A DNA stretch of 35,928 bases from Paludibacteraceae bacterium (GTDB lineage Bacteria; Bacteroidota; Bacteroidia; Bacteroidales; Paludibacteraceae). Where the stretch lies: NCBI GenBank assembly GCA_017649925.1, contig JAGCFX010000040.1, positions 1 through 35,928 on the forward strand, read 5' to 3'. Under the pieces are notes generated by a model. The model was given only the letters and a program-made list of their open reading frames with translations, was not told the DNA's origin and ran no database searches. The position numbers and the translations under genes were made by a program. This document shows, piece by piece, positions 21,079 through 28,583 of the stretch. Positions within the stretch are counted from its first letter, which is position 1. Every line of letters begins with the position of its first letter.

Positions 21079-23910
21079 ATGCGTATGAAAAAGATAATAG
21101 CTCTTTGTGGCGTAGTCTGGCTGAGCCTTTCTGTTTATGCTGTGATGGCGACTCCCGAACCCATTCAGGTCGCACAATCGGACGGCAGTACAATTACATT
21201 GAAGATAGTAGGCGACGAATTTCATCATTATTATACATTACCGGACGGGACTCCCGTTCGTTGCAATTCAGCCGGGATGTATATTCCCGATGTATCAGTC
21301 GTTGCAGAGCCGGCGAGCGCACGAAAAGCCCGTCGTATAGCAGAGCAAACAAATTTCTCAGGCGGTTTCCCGCTCAGTGGTTCGCCTAAAAGTGTAGTAA
21401 TACTGGTCAATTTCCAAGACTTGAAATTCAGATACACTCGTGAAGATTTTGAACGCATGCTGAATGTTTCCGGTTACAATGAAAATGGCGGAATAGGTTC
21501 TGCACGCGATTACTTTATTGCATGTTCTGATAGCGTATTCTCCCCTGTTTTTGATTGTTATGGCCCCGTAACATTGAGCAAAGGATATGCCTATTACGGA
21601 GCCAACAGTGGCAGCAATAATAGCGTACATGCAGACCGGATGGTGGTAGAAGCATGCAACCTGGTGGCAGACATGGGAGTAGATATGGCGCAATACGACA
21701 CGAACAATGACGGCCGACTGGACAATGTTTTCATTTATTATGCAGGTCATAACGAAGCAGAAGGCGGTGGAGCAAACACCATATGGCCTCACCGTAGTGC
21801 AATCGGAGGCGATGAACGAGTAAGCGGAAAACGCATATATGACTATGCCTGCACATCCGAGTTACGAGGTTCAGCGGGAACCGGCATGTGCGGTATCGGT
21901 ACATTTTGTCATGAGTTCGGTCACGTGTTAGGACTACCGGATTACTATGACACCGGATATAATTATTATACAGTCGGAACATGGGATATTATGTGTTCAG
22001 GCAGTTATAACGGAAACGGCAAAACTCCTCCCGTATATACATCCGGAGAACGTTTTGAGTTAGGTTGGTTAAAACCCGTACAATTGAAAGAGGCGGGTTT
22101 ATACACTCTGGAACCACTGGAAACAAGCAATACGGCTTATTTGATTGCCAAAACAGAACACAATCTAAGTTGGGAAAGTGCAAGTCCGAATGAATACTGG
22201 CTATTAGAGAACCGCCAAGCCGTGGGTTGGGATGCCGCCGCATCCGTTTTACCCGGCACCGGCATGCTGATATGGCATATCACCTATAGTTCGGTAGCAT
22301 GGGGAGCGAATGAACCGAACAACAGTCTTCCTCTGCGATATGACATTGAAGAGGCGGGAGGACAAAAGGGATATTCCGCAACGAGTGACACTTACCCCGG
22401 AAGTAGAAATGTTACCAGTTTCACACCTACTCTGCATAACGGGGAATTAGTGGAACAACCTATAATGGATATCGCCCAAGAAGGAAAAAATATTGCCTTC
22501 ACATTCAAATCCAACGGAGAAGACAAATTCATGTTCCTTCCGACGGCTCTTAACACACTGGAAAGTACTTATAATTCGGATACCAAGAAATCCGAGACCC
22601 CGGCTAGCAAAGTAAAAATCGTAGGTAGTCATTTAGATCCTGCATTACCCGTTTCTCTCTCTCTAAGCGGAACCGGTTTTGCTATATCTCAAGACAGTAT
22701 CAACTGGAAAAACTCGGCAGAATTGTCCGTTCAGAGCGATTCGACAATGGATTATATGCTCTATGTACGCTATGCGCCGAAGAAACAAGTATGCGATATT
22801 ACACAAGGGCGTATAACCGTACGTCAAGACAAATCCGTTGCTACTTATACTATACGCGGCACAAGTCCTCGTCCGATACTGATTGAAGCGCCTACTGTTT
22901 CAAGTGTGAGAGAAGTAACTCCAACTTCTTTTAAGGTTGGATGGGATCCGCAGCAAGATGCAGAGGAATACTATGTGACACTATATCACATGGAGGATGG
23001 TATTGAGTCAACGATGGAGAGTTTTGAAGGATTTGACGATGAGGCTACCGTACAAGCGGCTCATTGGTATACCAGTTTCTACCGCACGACCACTAAAGCC
23101 AAGGAAGAAGGCGCGATGTCAATGTGGTTCAAAGAAAACAATGAATATATGATTTCGCCGATTTATCCATTGCCTGTCATAGAATTAAGCATGTGGGTTA
23201 ATGCGCCAGCAACCACAGATCAAGAAGTGGGATGGATTATTCTCTCCGGCTACAGCGATTTCGGGATTGACACATTGGACACCATCAAAGTGACGAAGAA
23301 CACCAAGAAACTCATTTATGAACGCAAGTTCGACGTTTCGGATGGCTATCGCCGTTTCCGCATGGAGTATATGTCATTAGGCGGCGAAGGAACATGCCTA
23401 GATGCATTCACGACCACATTCAACCAGAAAACTATTTATACTTATAAAGATCGCGAGCGCACAATAGTTGTCCAGGACGAAACAGAGCCGGAGAAATACA
23501 CCAGCTTCTATGCTTATGATTTGTTACCCAACACCATCTATTATGTGCAACTGCAATGCTCTGAGAATAAGGGATGCAAGGAGAATGTAAGTGCATTGGG
23601 TCAGGTTATGCCTATTGCGACGAAAGAAGGCGAAGCATCCGATTCAAGGCGTTTGACATTGGACGTAGATTCCATCTTATACGATCCGGCAAGGCATGTG
23701 GTTTATATACCCCAATCGCTGACTAATGGTAGCGTATGCATCTATAGTATTGACGGCGAACTTATCAAACAAATACCGGTAGAACCGACATACAATGTCG
23801 TGCCATTGCCGGATAATGAGTTACAACACGGTACTATTTACATTGTCAAATATATGCCGGACGATGCGATGAAACGCAAAAGTCCGTGGATAAAAATCCT
23901 ATACAGATAA
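21079..23910 (+). CDS. Secreted M6-family metalloprotease, probable T9SS cargo
   Basis: I start at the ATG at 21079 (943 residues), because an open GTG at 21013 lies upstream of the promoter -7 box. A signal peptide covers residues ~3-24 (ending VMATPEP). The catalytic domain holds CHEFGHVLGLPDYYD with H278, E279, H282 and D288, the extended zinc motif of immune inhibitor A-like peptidases. A fibronectin type III-like module lies in the second half (APTVSSVREVTPTSFKVGWD). The last ~75 residues, with VCIYSIDGELIKQIP and LQHGTIYIVKY ending WIKILYR, resemble a type A T9SS sorting domain. It may release peptides for the SusC/SusD system just upstream. The lipoprotein gene starts at the base after its stop. 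Confidence 0.9.
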   Translation: MRMKKIIALCGVVWLSLSVYAVMATPEPIQVAQSDGSTITLKIVGDEFHHYYTLPDGTPVRCNSAGMYIPDVSVVAEPASARKARRIAEQTNFSGGFPLSGSPKSVVILVNFQDLKFRYTREDFERMLNVSGYNENGGIGSARDYFIACSDSVFSPVFDCYGPVTLSKGYAYYGANSGSNNSVHADRMVVEACNLVADMGVDMAQYDTNNDGRLDNVFIYYAGHNEAEGGGANTIWPHRSAIGGDERVSGKRIYDYACTSELRGSAGTGMCGIGTFCHEFGHVLGLPDYYDTGYNYYTVGTWDIMCSGSYNGNGKTPPVYTSGERFELGWLKPVQLKEAGLYTLEPLETSNTAYLIAKTEHNLSWESASPNEYWLLENRQAVGWDAAASVLPGTGMLIWHITYSSVAWGANEPNNSLPLRYDIEEAGGQKGYSATSDTYPGSRNVTSFTPTLHNGELVEQPIMDIAQEGKNIAFTFKSNGEDKFMFLPTALNTLESTYNSDTKKSETPASKVKIVGSHLDPALPVSLSLSGTGFAISQDSINWKNSAELSVQSDSTMDYMLYVRYAPKKQVCDITQGRITVRQDKSVATYTIRGTSPRPILIEAPTVSSVREVTPTSFKVGWDPQQDAEEYYVTLYHMEDGIESTMESFEGFDDEATVQAAHWYTSFYRTTTKAKEEGAMSMWFKENNEYMISPIYPLPVIELSMWVNAPATTDQEVGWIILSGYSDFGIDTLDTIKVTKNTKKLIYERKFDVSDGYRRFRMEYMSLGGEGTCLDAFTTTFNQKTIYTYKDRERTIVVQDETEPEKYTSFYAYDLLPNTIYYVQLQCSENKGCKENVSALGQVMPIATKEGEASDSRRLTLDVDSILYDPARHVVYIPQSLTNGSVCIYSIDGELIKQIPVEPTYNVVPLPDNELQHGTIYIVKYMPDDAMKRKSPWIKILYR

Positions 23911-24645
23911 ATGAAACGAATACTTTATATCGTCGCAATAGCGGCTATCGGAAGCATTTTAACAGCCTGCAAGAACGATTCTCCGGAATGGACAGAGCAA
24001 TACAAGGAGGCTAAATTCTATGTGGTTAAATTCAAGCCCGAGGCGGCGCAATACCGTCCTCATGTAATGCTTGTTCCTGACAGCAAAGGAAAATATCGCA
24101 TGCGAAGTTTGGCGAATGGCGGCACATGTAAAGAGTTCTTCCTCAAACATTCGCCATTTATCAAAGTAGATACGGTTCAAGGATGGTATATGGCCGACTG
24201 GAAATGGGGAGTGCTGCTGAGCTATGGTCACGTGGTGCTGCCTATGCGTTGGGAAGATGTAACGCGACCGGACGAGAGTTATGTGCGTTCGGATTTTGAA
24301 GTGGCAGCCAGCGGTATAATTGACAAATTCGGCATCGTTACGCGAAGCGATGTTGACAAATATCTACATATTGCTCCAGCTGCCGCGAGTGATCAACCGG
24401 GCACTTGGGGATATACATCCGGCGGTATATCAACCGACCATCTTGCACCGGTCTATTTGAGTCGCTATTTTTCTGTGCAAGACATTCCTGATGTGATTGA
24501 TAAAAAAGGCAATTGGCAGTACACCAAACAAGATTTCATACAAGAGCGTCTTCGTCAAGACAGTTTGCAGGAAGTATACCGCAAACGGCTTGAAACCCTC
24601 ATCTATTCTGGCATGGTAAATAGTGTGGTTAAGATAGTGGAATAG
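23911..24645 (+). CDS. Lipoprotein of unknown function following the M6 peptidase
   Basis: I do not recognise the family. The 244-residue protein has a lipobox ending at Cys20 (GSILTAC), so it is a cell-envelope lipoprotein. No enzyme motif is visible. The mature part mixes short strands and turns rich in Trp and Tyr (GWYMADWKWGVLLSY) and ends in a charged helix (residues ~205-240). Its ATG is the base after the TAA of the M6 peptidase, so translation is coupled to it. Tight coupling suggests a partner such as a surface anchor, chaperone or inhibitor for the peptidase; this is inference from position only. A strong terminator follows. Confidence 0.75.
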   Translation: MKRILYIVAIAAIGSILTACKNDSPEWTEQYKEAKFYVVKFKPEAAQYRPHVMLVPDSKGKYRMRSLANGGTCKEFFLKHSPFIKVDTVQGWYMADWKWGVLLSYGHVVLPMRWEDVTRPDESYVRSDFEVAASGIIDKFGIVTRSDVDKYLHIAPAAASDQPGTWGYTSGGISTDHLAPVYLSRYFSVQDIPDVIDKKGNWQYTKQDFIQERLRQDSLQEVYRKRLETLIYSGMVNSVVKIVE

Positions 24646-24687
24646 AAGAGCGCTCCATTTTGCCCCACTTTAGGTTAAATTGTTAAT

Positions 24688-24722
24688 AACCCGCGCAAAT
24701 ACTTGAAATTGTGCGGGTTTTA
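24688..24722 (+). terminator. Terminator after the M6 peptidase operon
   Basis: AACCCGCGCAA (24688-24698) pairs with TTGTGCGGGTT (24709-24719), 11 bp with one G-U type pair and a 10-base loop, followed by a short T-rich stretch. Confidence 0.85.
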
Positions 24723-24776
24723 TTATGTTTACAATTGTTGAAAACCTGTTGAAATTACAATTGAAAAATTTATTTG

Positions 24777-24791
24777 TGGGGAAATGTGGGT
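24777..24791 (+). promoter_or_regulatory. Probable MraZ operator
   Basis: TGGGG (24777-24781) and TGGGT (24787-24791) are TGGGN boxes separated by 5 bases, the spacing known for MraZ binding sites upstream of dcw clusters. The second box covers the place where the -33 element of the mraZ promoter would be (24786-24789). Confidence 0.65.
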
Positions 24792-24809
24792 TATTTAAGT
24801 ATTTTTTTG

Positions 24810-24817
24810 TATCTTTG
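24810..24817 (+). promoter_or_regulatory. -7 box of the dcw/mraZ promoter
   Basis: TATCTTTG matches TAnnTTTG. The tetramer 20 bases upstream is GTGG instead of TTTG, because the MraZ box lies there. The following bases repeat those found after the adenosine deaminase promoter. Confidence 0.75.
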
Positions 24818-24945
24818 CAGTCGCTTACGTTAAGGCTCGTGTGAGTCGCTACCTCGTAGCTCCTATTACACTCCGCCTTACGCTACGCTCTCCCCACAGA
24901 TTAAAATCCGCGGGGACCCCAAATAAAAAGTAAAAGTGGTGAAGT
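24818..24945 (+). promoter_or_regulatory. Structured leader of the mraZ transcript
   Basis: The 128-base leader holds a small hairpin (GCTAC, CTC, GTAGC at 24848-24860) and the CGGGGACCCCA hairpin element, copy 2. In that copy CCCC (24892-24895) pairs with GGGG (24912-24915), and the inner stem is weaker than in copy 1. The element ends 25 bases before the mraZ ATG. The leader is much longer than most others in this window, so control at the RNA level is possible. I see no known riboswitch class in it. Confidence 0.5.
24892..24921 (+). repeat. CGGGGACCCCA hairpin element, copy 2
   Basis: It has the same layout as copy 1: CCCC, A, a 6-base arm, a short loop, a 6-base arm, C, GGGG, then ACCCCA. 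The inner arms read CAGATT and AATCCG, with one A/C mismatch, against CAAATT and AATTTG in copy 1. It lies in the mraZ leader. Confidence 0.6.
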
Positions 24946-25407
24946 ATGCAAACATTTGTAGGAAACATAGAGGCTCGGTTGGATGAAAAGGGACGTATTT
25001 TTGTTCCTGCGGTATATCGTAAGATTTTGGCGGAAGGTACGTCGAAGCGTCTTGTAATGCGGCGTGACACAGACAACGAATGTCTGATGTTCTATCCCGA
25101 GCAAGTATGGAATGAAAAAGTGGAGCAGTTGCGTCAGACTTTGGACGAGTGGGATTCGGAAGATCAGTTGATTTTGATGCAGTTTATGGCGGATGCGGAG
25201 TATTTGGAGTTGGACGGTCAGGGTCGTGTATTGCTTCAGAAGAAGAATCTGGAAACTATCGGTGCACAGCAAGACGTGTTGTTTGTGGGCATGTTGAATC
25301 GTTTTGCACTTTGGGCACCGGAGACATTTGCTTCTAAACGACTGAGTCAGAGCGAGTTAGCAGCAAGATTGCGTGCCAAGATGAGTCGCAAGAATAAAGA
25401 GGGTTAA
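24946..25407 (+). CDS. mraZ: Transcriptional regulator MraZ
   Basis: The 153-residue protein binds DNA as a ring-shaped oligomer and represses the dcw operon. Two AbrB/MraZ-type half domains are visible: DEKGRIFVPAVYRK near residues 13-26 and LDGQGRVLLQKKNLE near 87-101. It is the first gene of the division and cell wall cluster, and paired TGGGN boxes upstream point to autoregulation. The ATG follows AAAAGTGGTGAAG, which offers a modest ribosome site. A gap of 122 bases separates it from rsmH. Confidence 0.95.
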   Translation: MQTFVGNIEARLDEKGRIFVPAVYRKILAEGTSKRLVMRRDTDNECLMFYPEQVWNEKVEQLRQTLDEWDSEDQLILMQFMADAEYLELDGQGRVLLQKKNLETIGAQQDVLFVGMLNRFALWAPETFASKRLSQSELAARLRAKMSRKNKEG

Positions 25408-25418
25408 ACGAATCACGC

Positions 25419-25475
25419 ATTAATCACACATTAATCACACAATGTTGCCTCTATGCAGCCCTTATTTTTCAAGGG
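25419..25475 (+). repeat. Short tandem repeat and hairpin between mraZ and rsmH
   Basis: ATTAATCACAC occurs twice in tandem (25419-25440). A small hairpin follows, CCCTT (25459-25463) with AAGGG (25471-25475). No promoter of the TAnnTTTG type is visible in this gap, so rsmH is probably read from the mraZ promoter. Confidence 0.4.
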
Positions 25476-25529
25476 TTCCGAGAGGTGGTACGGTTGAAAA
25501 TCGGCAACAACAAGAGCGGAAGAGTAAGC

Positions 25530-26471
25530 ATGAATGAAGTATATCACATACCGGCAATGTTGAGCGAGACGATTGATGGTTTGGACATCAAGCGTGGCGG
25601 AGTGTATGTGGATGTTACCTTCGGCGGCGGCGGGCATAGTCGCGCCATTCTTGACAGAATGAGCGCTGAGAACAAAGGAAAGTTGTATTCGTTTGACCAA
25701 GATATTGAAGCATTCGAGAATGCAATGAAAGATGACGCATGGCGGAAAGCGAACGAAGAAGGAAGCTGGGAGTTTGTACATTCGAATTTTCGGTATTTGC
25801 GGAATTGGATGGATTATTACGGTGTGACAGAGATTGACGGTTTGCTGGCCGATTTGGGTGTCAGTTTTCATCATTTCGATTGTCCTGACCGCGGCTTCAG
25901 TTTTCGTTTCAGTGCCCCGTTGGATATGCGAATGAATCAGACAGCCAAGCGCACAGCGGCAGACATTGTGAACGGGTATAGCGAGGAGGAATTGGCACGC
26001 GTGCTATGGTTGTACGGAGAGATGAAGAACAGTCGGGTTGTGGCGAAAAACATCTGTAGAGCGCGGGCGCAGAAAGCGATTGAGCGGACTGAAGAGTTGG
26101 TCGCCGCATCGCGTATACCGGCAGAGATGAGTAAAGAGTTGGCGCGGTTGTTTCAGGCACTGCGGATTGAAGTGAACGATGAGATGGGTGCTCTGCGAGA
26201 GATGTTAGTGGCTGCGCGGGATTTGCTAAAACCAGGCGGAAGGATTGCGATACTGACATACCATTCGTTGGAAGACCGACTGGTGAAGAATTTCTTAAGA
26301 AGCGGGAACTTGGAAGGGACTATTGAGAAAGATTTTTACGGCAACAACTTAAGTCCGTTCGAGGTAATAGAAAAAGGGAAAGAGGCGAGCGCAGAGGAAG
26401 TGGAACGCAATCCGCGGGCGAGAAGCGCGAAGTTGCGCGTAGCAGAGAAGAGGGATGGCAGATGCTCATGA
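25530..26471 (+). CDS. rsmH: 16S rRNA (cytosine(1402)-N4)-methyltransferase RsmH
   Basis: The enzyme methylates N4 of C1402 in the ribosomal decoding site. I start at the ATG at 25530 (MNEVYHIPAML, 313 residues); an open GTG at 25485 is less typical. HIPAML is the usual family opening. The SAM-binding loop is VDVTFGGGGHSRAIL (27-41), followed by DLGVSFHHFDCPDRGFSFR and, near the C-terminus, LTYHSLEDRLVKNF. The end overlaps the FtsL-like gene by 17 bases. The old name is mraW. Confidence 0.95.
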   Translation: MNEVYHIPAMLSETIDGLDIKRGGVYVDVTFGGGGHSRAILDRMSAENKGKLYSFDQDIEAFENAMKDDAWRKANEEGSWEFVHSNFRYLRNWMDYYGVTEIDGLLADLGVSFHHFDCPDRGFSFRFSAPLDMRMNQTAKRTAADIVNGYSEEELARVLWLYGEMKNSRVVAKNICRARAQKAIERTEELVAASRIPAEMSKELARLFQALRIEVNDEMGALREMLVAARDLLKPGGRIAILTYHSLEDRLVKNFLRSGNLEGTIEKDFYGNNLSPFEVIEKGKEASAEEVERNPRARSAKLRVAEKRDGRCS

Positions 26472-26772
26472 CATACAAAGTTGGCTGAATGGCGATAAAT
26501 TACGCAGCAAACGAATCAGGGAACAATATCCGCTGATCGGTTTGATTGTCGGGCTGACTTTTCTGTATATTCTGACGGGCTATCAGTCTGCCAAACAGCA
26601 ACATAGGCTGACAGACACAAAGAAAGAGATGCTGGACGCGAAGTTCAGATATATGACTATAAGTGCGCAGTTGACGAACACAACGCGTCAGTCGCAAATC
26701 GTTGAAGCGTTGCGCGAGAACGGGAGTGCACTTCAAGAAAACACTAAACCACCAACTAAAATCCTAAACTAA
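26455..26772 (+). CDS. ftsL: FtsL-like cell division protein
   Basis: A 105-residue bitopic protein with a basic cytoplasmic N-terminus, one membrane helix (residues ~26-43, PLIGLIVGLTFLYILTGY) and a periplasmic coiled-coil-like segment (KQQHRLTDTKKEMLDAKFRY). Size, topology and position between rsmH and ftsI identify it as the FtsL-like protein of Bacteroidetes, which helps recruit FtsW and FtsI to the septum. Sequence identity to proteobacterial FtsL is not apparent. The start overlaps rsmH by 17 bases and the ftsI ATG is 2 bases after its stop. Confidence 0.85.
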   Translation: MADAHDIQSWLNGDKLRSKRIREQYPLIGLIVGLTFLYILTGYQSAKQQHRLTDTKKEMLDAKFRYMTISAQLTNTTRQSQIVEALRENGSALQENTKPPTKILN

Positions 26773-26774
26773 CT

Positions 26775-28571
26775 ATGAGTGACGAACAAAGAAACACTGT
26801 ATGGCGCTTTGCCATCATCTTCATTTTTATCACAATCGGCTTTGTCGCCGTATTGGGTAAAATCATTTACATTCAGGCCGTTGAGCGCGATGAGTGGCTC
26901 AAAGTAGCAGACAAACAAGTGCCGACGCATAAGCCGATTAAGGCCACGCGCGGTAATATCCTCGATTGCAACGGGCGCTTGTTGGCGAGCAGTATGCCGC
27001 AGTATTATATTTATATGGATACGCGCGTGCCTGCATTACACAACGACAACGGGAAGCTTTTTGCAGCGCATATCGACACGCTGGCGCTGGATCTGGCGAA
27101 CATCGTAGGCGACAAGAGTCAAGCGGAGTACAAGGCGCGGATTGTGAATGCGTACAGACGCGGCGAGAAACGACTGAAAGTGTGCGACCATCGCATCAAT
27201 TATCTGCAACGACAGGAGTTGGAACAGAATTCGCTAATCAAGAAAGGCAAGTACAAAAGCGGTATTTTCTTTGAGGACCAACACCGTCGTATCAAACCTT
27301 ACGGCATCTTGGCGAGTCGTACCATCGGCGGTATCTACGGCGAAGACGGCGTGGGTAATTCCGGTTTGGAGAAAGGCTTTGACAAGGAGTTGCGCGGCAT
27401 TGACGGTTTGAGTTCTATTCAAAAGATCGGCGGACGATATGAGTCGGTAACATTAGAAGAGGCCAAAGACGGCTTGGATGTTGTAACAACCATTGACGCC
27501 AACTTACAGGATATTGTAGAGAATGCGCTGCTCGTGAAAACGGCAGAGCGTAGTGCTCAGTGGGGTTGCGCGATCCTGATGGAAACGCAGACAGGTTATA
27601 TCCGTGCGATTGCCAATATCGACCGGGCAAAGGACGACGGACAATATTTTGAGGGGCAGAACCACGCCGTTCAGCGTGTAGAACCGGGTTCGACATTCAA
27701 GACAATTGCTTTGGTCGCAGCGCTGGACGACGGGAAGATTAAGATTACCGACACGGTGAGTGTAAGTCGGCAGCCGTGGAAATACTTTACCGTACAACAT
27801 ACCGACGCGCACGCAATGGATACGTTGCTGACGGTGCGGTCAGCGCTTGCTGTTTCTTCTAATATCGCGTTGGCCAAACTGATAACGCGCAGTTATGAAG
27901 GATCGGCGAAGAAATTCGTTCGCAAGATTGAAAAAATGGGTCTGATGGATAGCGTATATTGCGAGATTCCTGGTGCAGACAAAGTACGCATTGACGTTCC
28001 GAAAGATACCGTGACGCTGAGTAAAATGTCGTACGGATACTCGGTAGAGTTGAGTCCAATGCAGATTTTGATGTTCTATAACGCGATTGCCAATGGCGGT
28101 CGTATGATGCGTCCGATGCTCGTAACGGCCATACAACAAAACGGCGATGTAGAGAAGAGTTTTCGACCGGAAGTAGTGGAGAGTTCCATTTGTGGCAATC
28201 GAACTTTGAAAGACATACAAGGTGCGTTGCATGACGTTGTTTGGGACGACCGTCTGGGAACGGCGGCAAAGAAAACCTGGAGTCGTAAAGCGCAGAGTGA
28301 GTTGGTGCATATCGCGGGCAAAACGGGCACAGCGCAGTTGTTCGTCCGCGGGCATGGTTATTCATCTAAACGTCACCGCATCACGTTCGTTGGCTATTTC
28401 CCGGAAGAGAATCCGCGGTACACTTGTATCTGTATGATTGAAGATCCGCAGTATCCGTACGACGCGGGAATGGACTGCGGTGCTGTTGTGCGAGTGATTG
28501 CGGAGAAGACGATGGCTTATACAGGCTGTTATATCTATGATAACGGCGAGAAACGTTTAGAGAAAAGGTAA
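26775..28571 (+). CDS. ftsI: Septal peptidoglycan transpeptidase (class B PBP, FtsI/PBP3)
   Basis: The 598-residue protein cross-links septal peptidoglycan. One N-terminal membrane helix (residues ~11-33) precedes the dimerisation domain (ATRGNILDCNGRLLASS, from 57). The transpeptidase domain has all three active-site motifs: STFK (306-309), SSN (359-361) and KTG (514-516, in IAGKTGTAQ). The C-terminus ends soon after the domain, with no visible PASTA module. It is followed after 12 bases by murE and should act with the FtsW glycosyltransferase encoded further on. Confidence 0.95.
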   Translation: MSDEQRNTVWRFAIIFIFITIGFVAVLGKIIYIQAVERDEWLKVADKQVPTHKPIKATRGNILDCNGRLLASSMPQYYIYMDTRVPALHNDNGKLFAAHIDTLALDLANIVGDKSQAEYKARIVNAYRRGEKRLKVCDHRINYLQRQELEQNSLIKKGKYKSGIFFEDQHRRIKPYGILASRTIGGIYGEDGVGNSGLEKGFDKELRGIDGLSSIQKIGGRYESVTLEEAKDGLDVVTTIDANLQDIVENALLVKTAERSAQWGCAILMETQTGYIRAIANIDRAKDDGQYFEGQNHAVQRVEPGSTFKTIALVAALDDGKIKITDTVSVSRQPWKYFTVQHTDAHAMDTLLTVRSALAVSSNIALAKLITRSYEGSAKKFVRKIEKMGLMDSVYCEIPGADKVRIDVPKDTVTLSKMSYGYSVELSPMQILMFYNAIANGGRMMRPMLVTAIQQNGDVEKSFRPEVVESSICGNRTLKDIQGALHDVVWDDRLGTAAKKTWSRKAQSELVHIAGKTGTAQLFVRGHGYSSKRHRITFVGYFPEENPRYTCICMIEDPQYPYDAGMDCGAVVRVIAEKTMAYTGCYIYDNGEKRLEKR

Positions 28572-28583
28572 AAAAACTATTAT

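Noticed and set aside
24818-24945. Riboswitch in the mraZ leader
   Set aside because: The hairpins do not match any riboswitch class I can recognise, and the main one is a repeated element found elsewhere.
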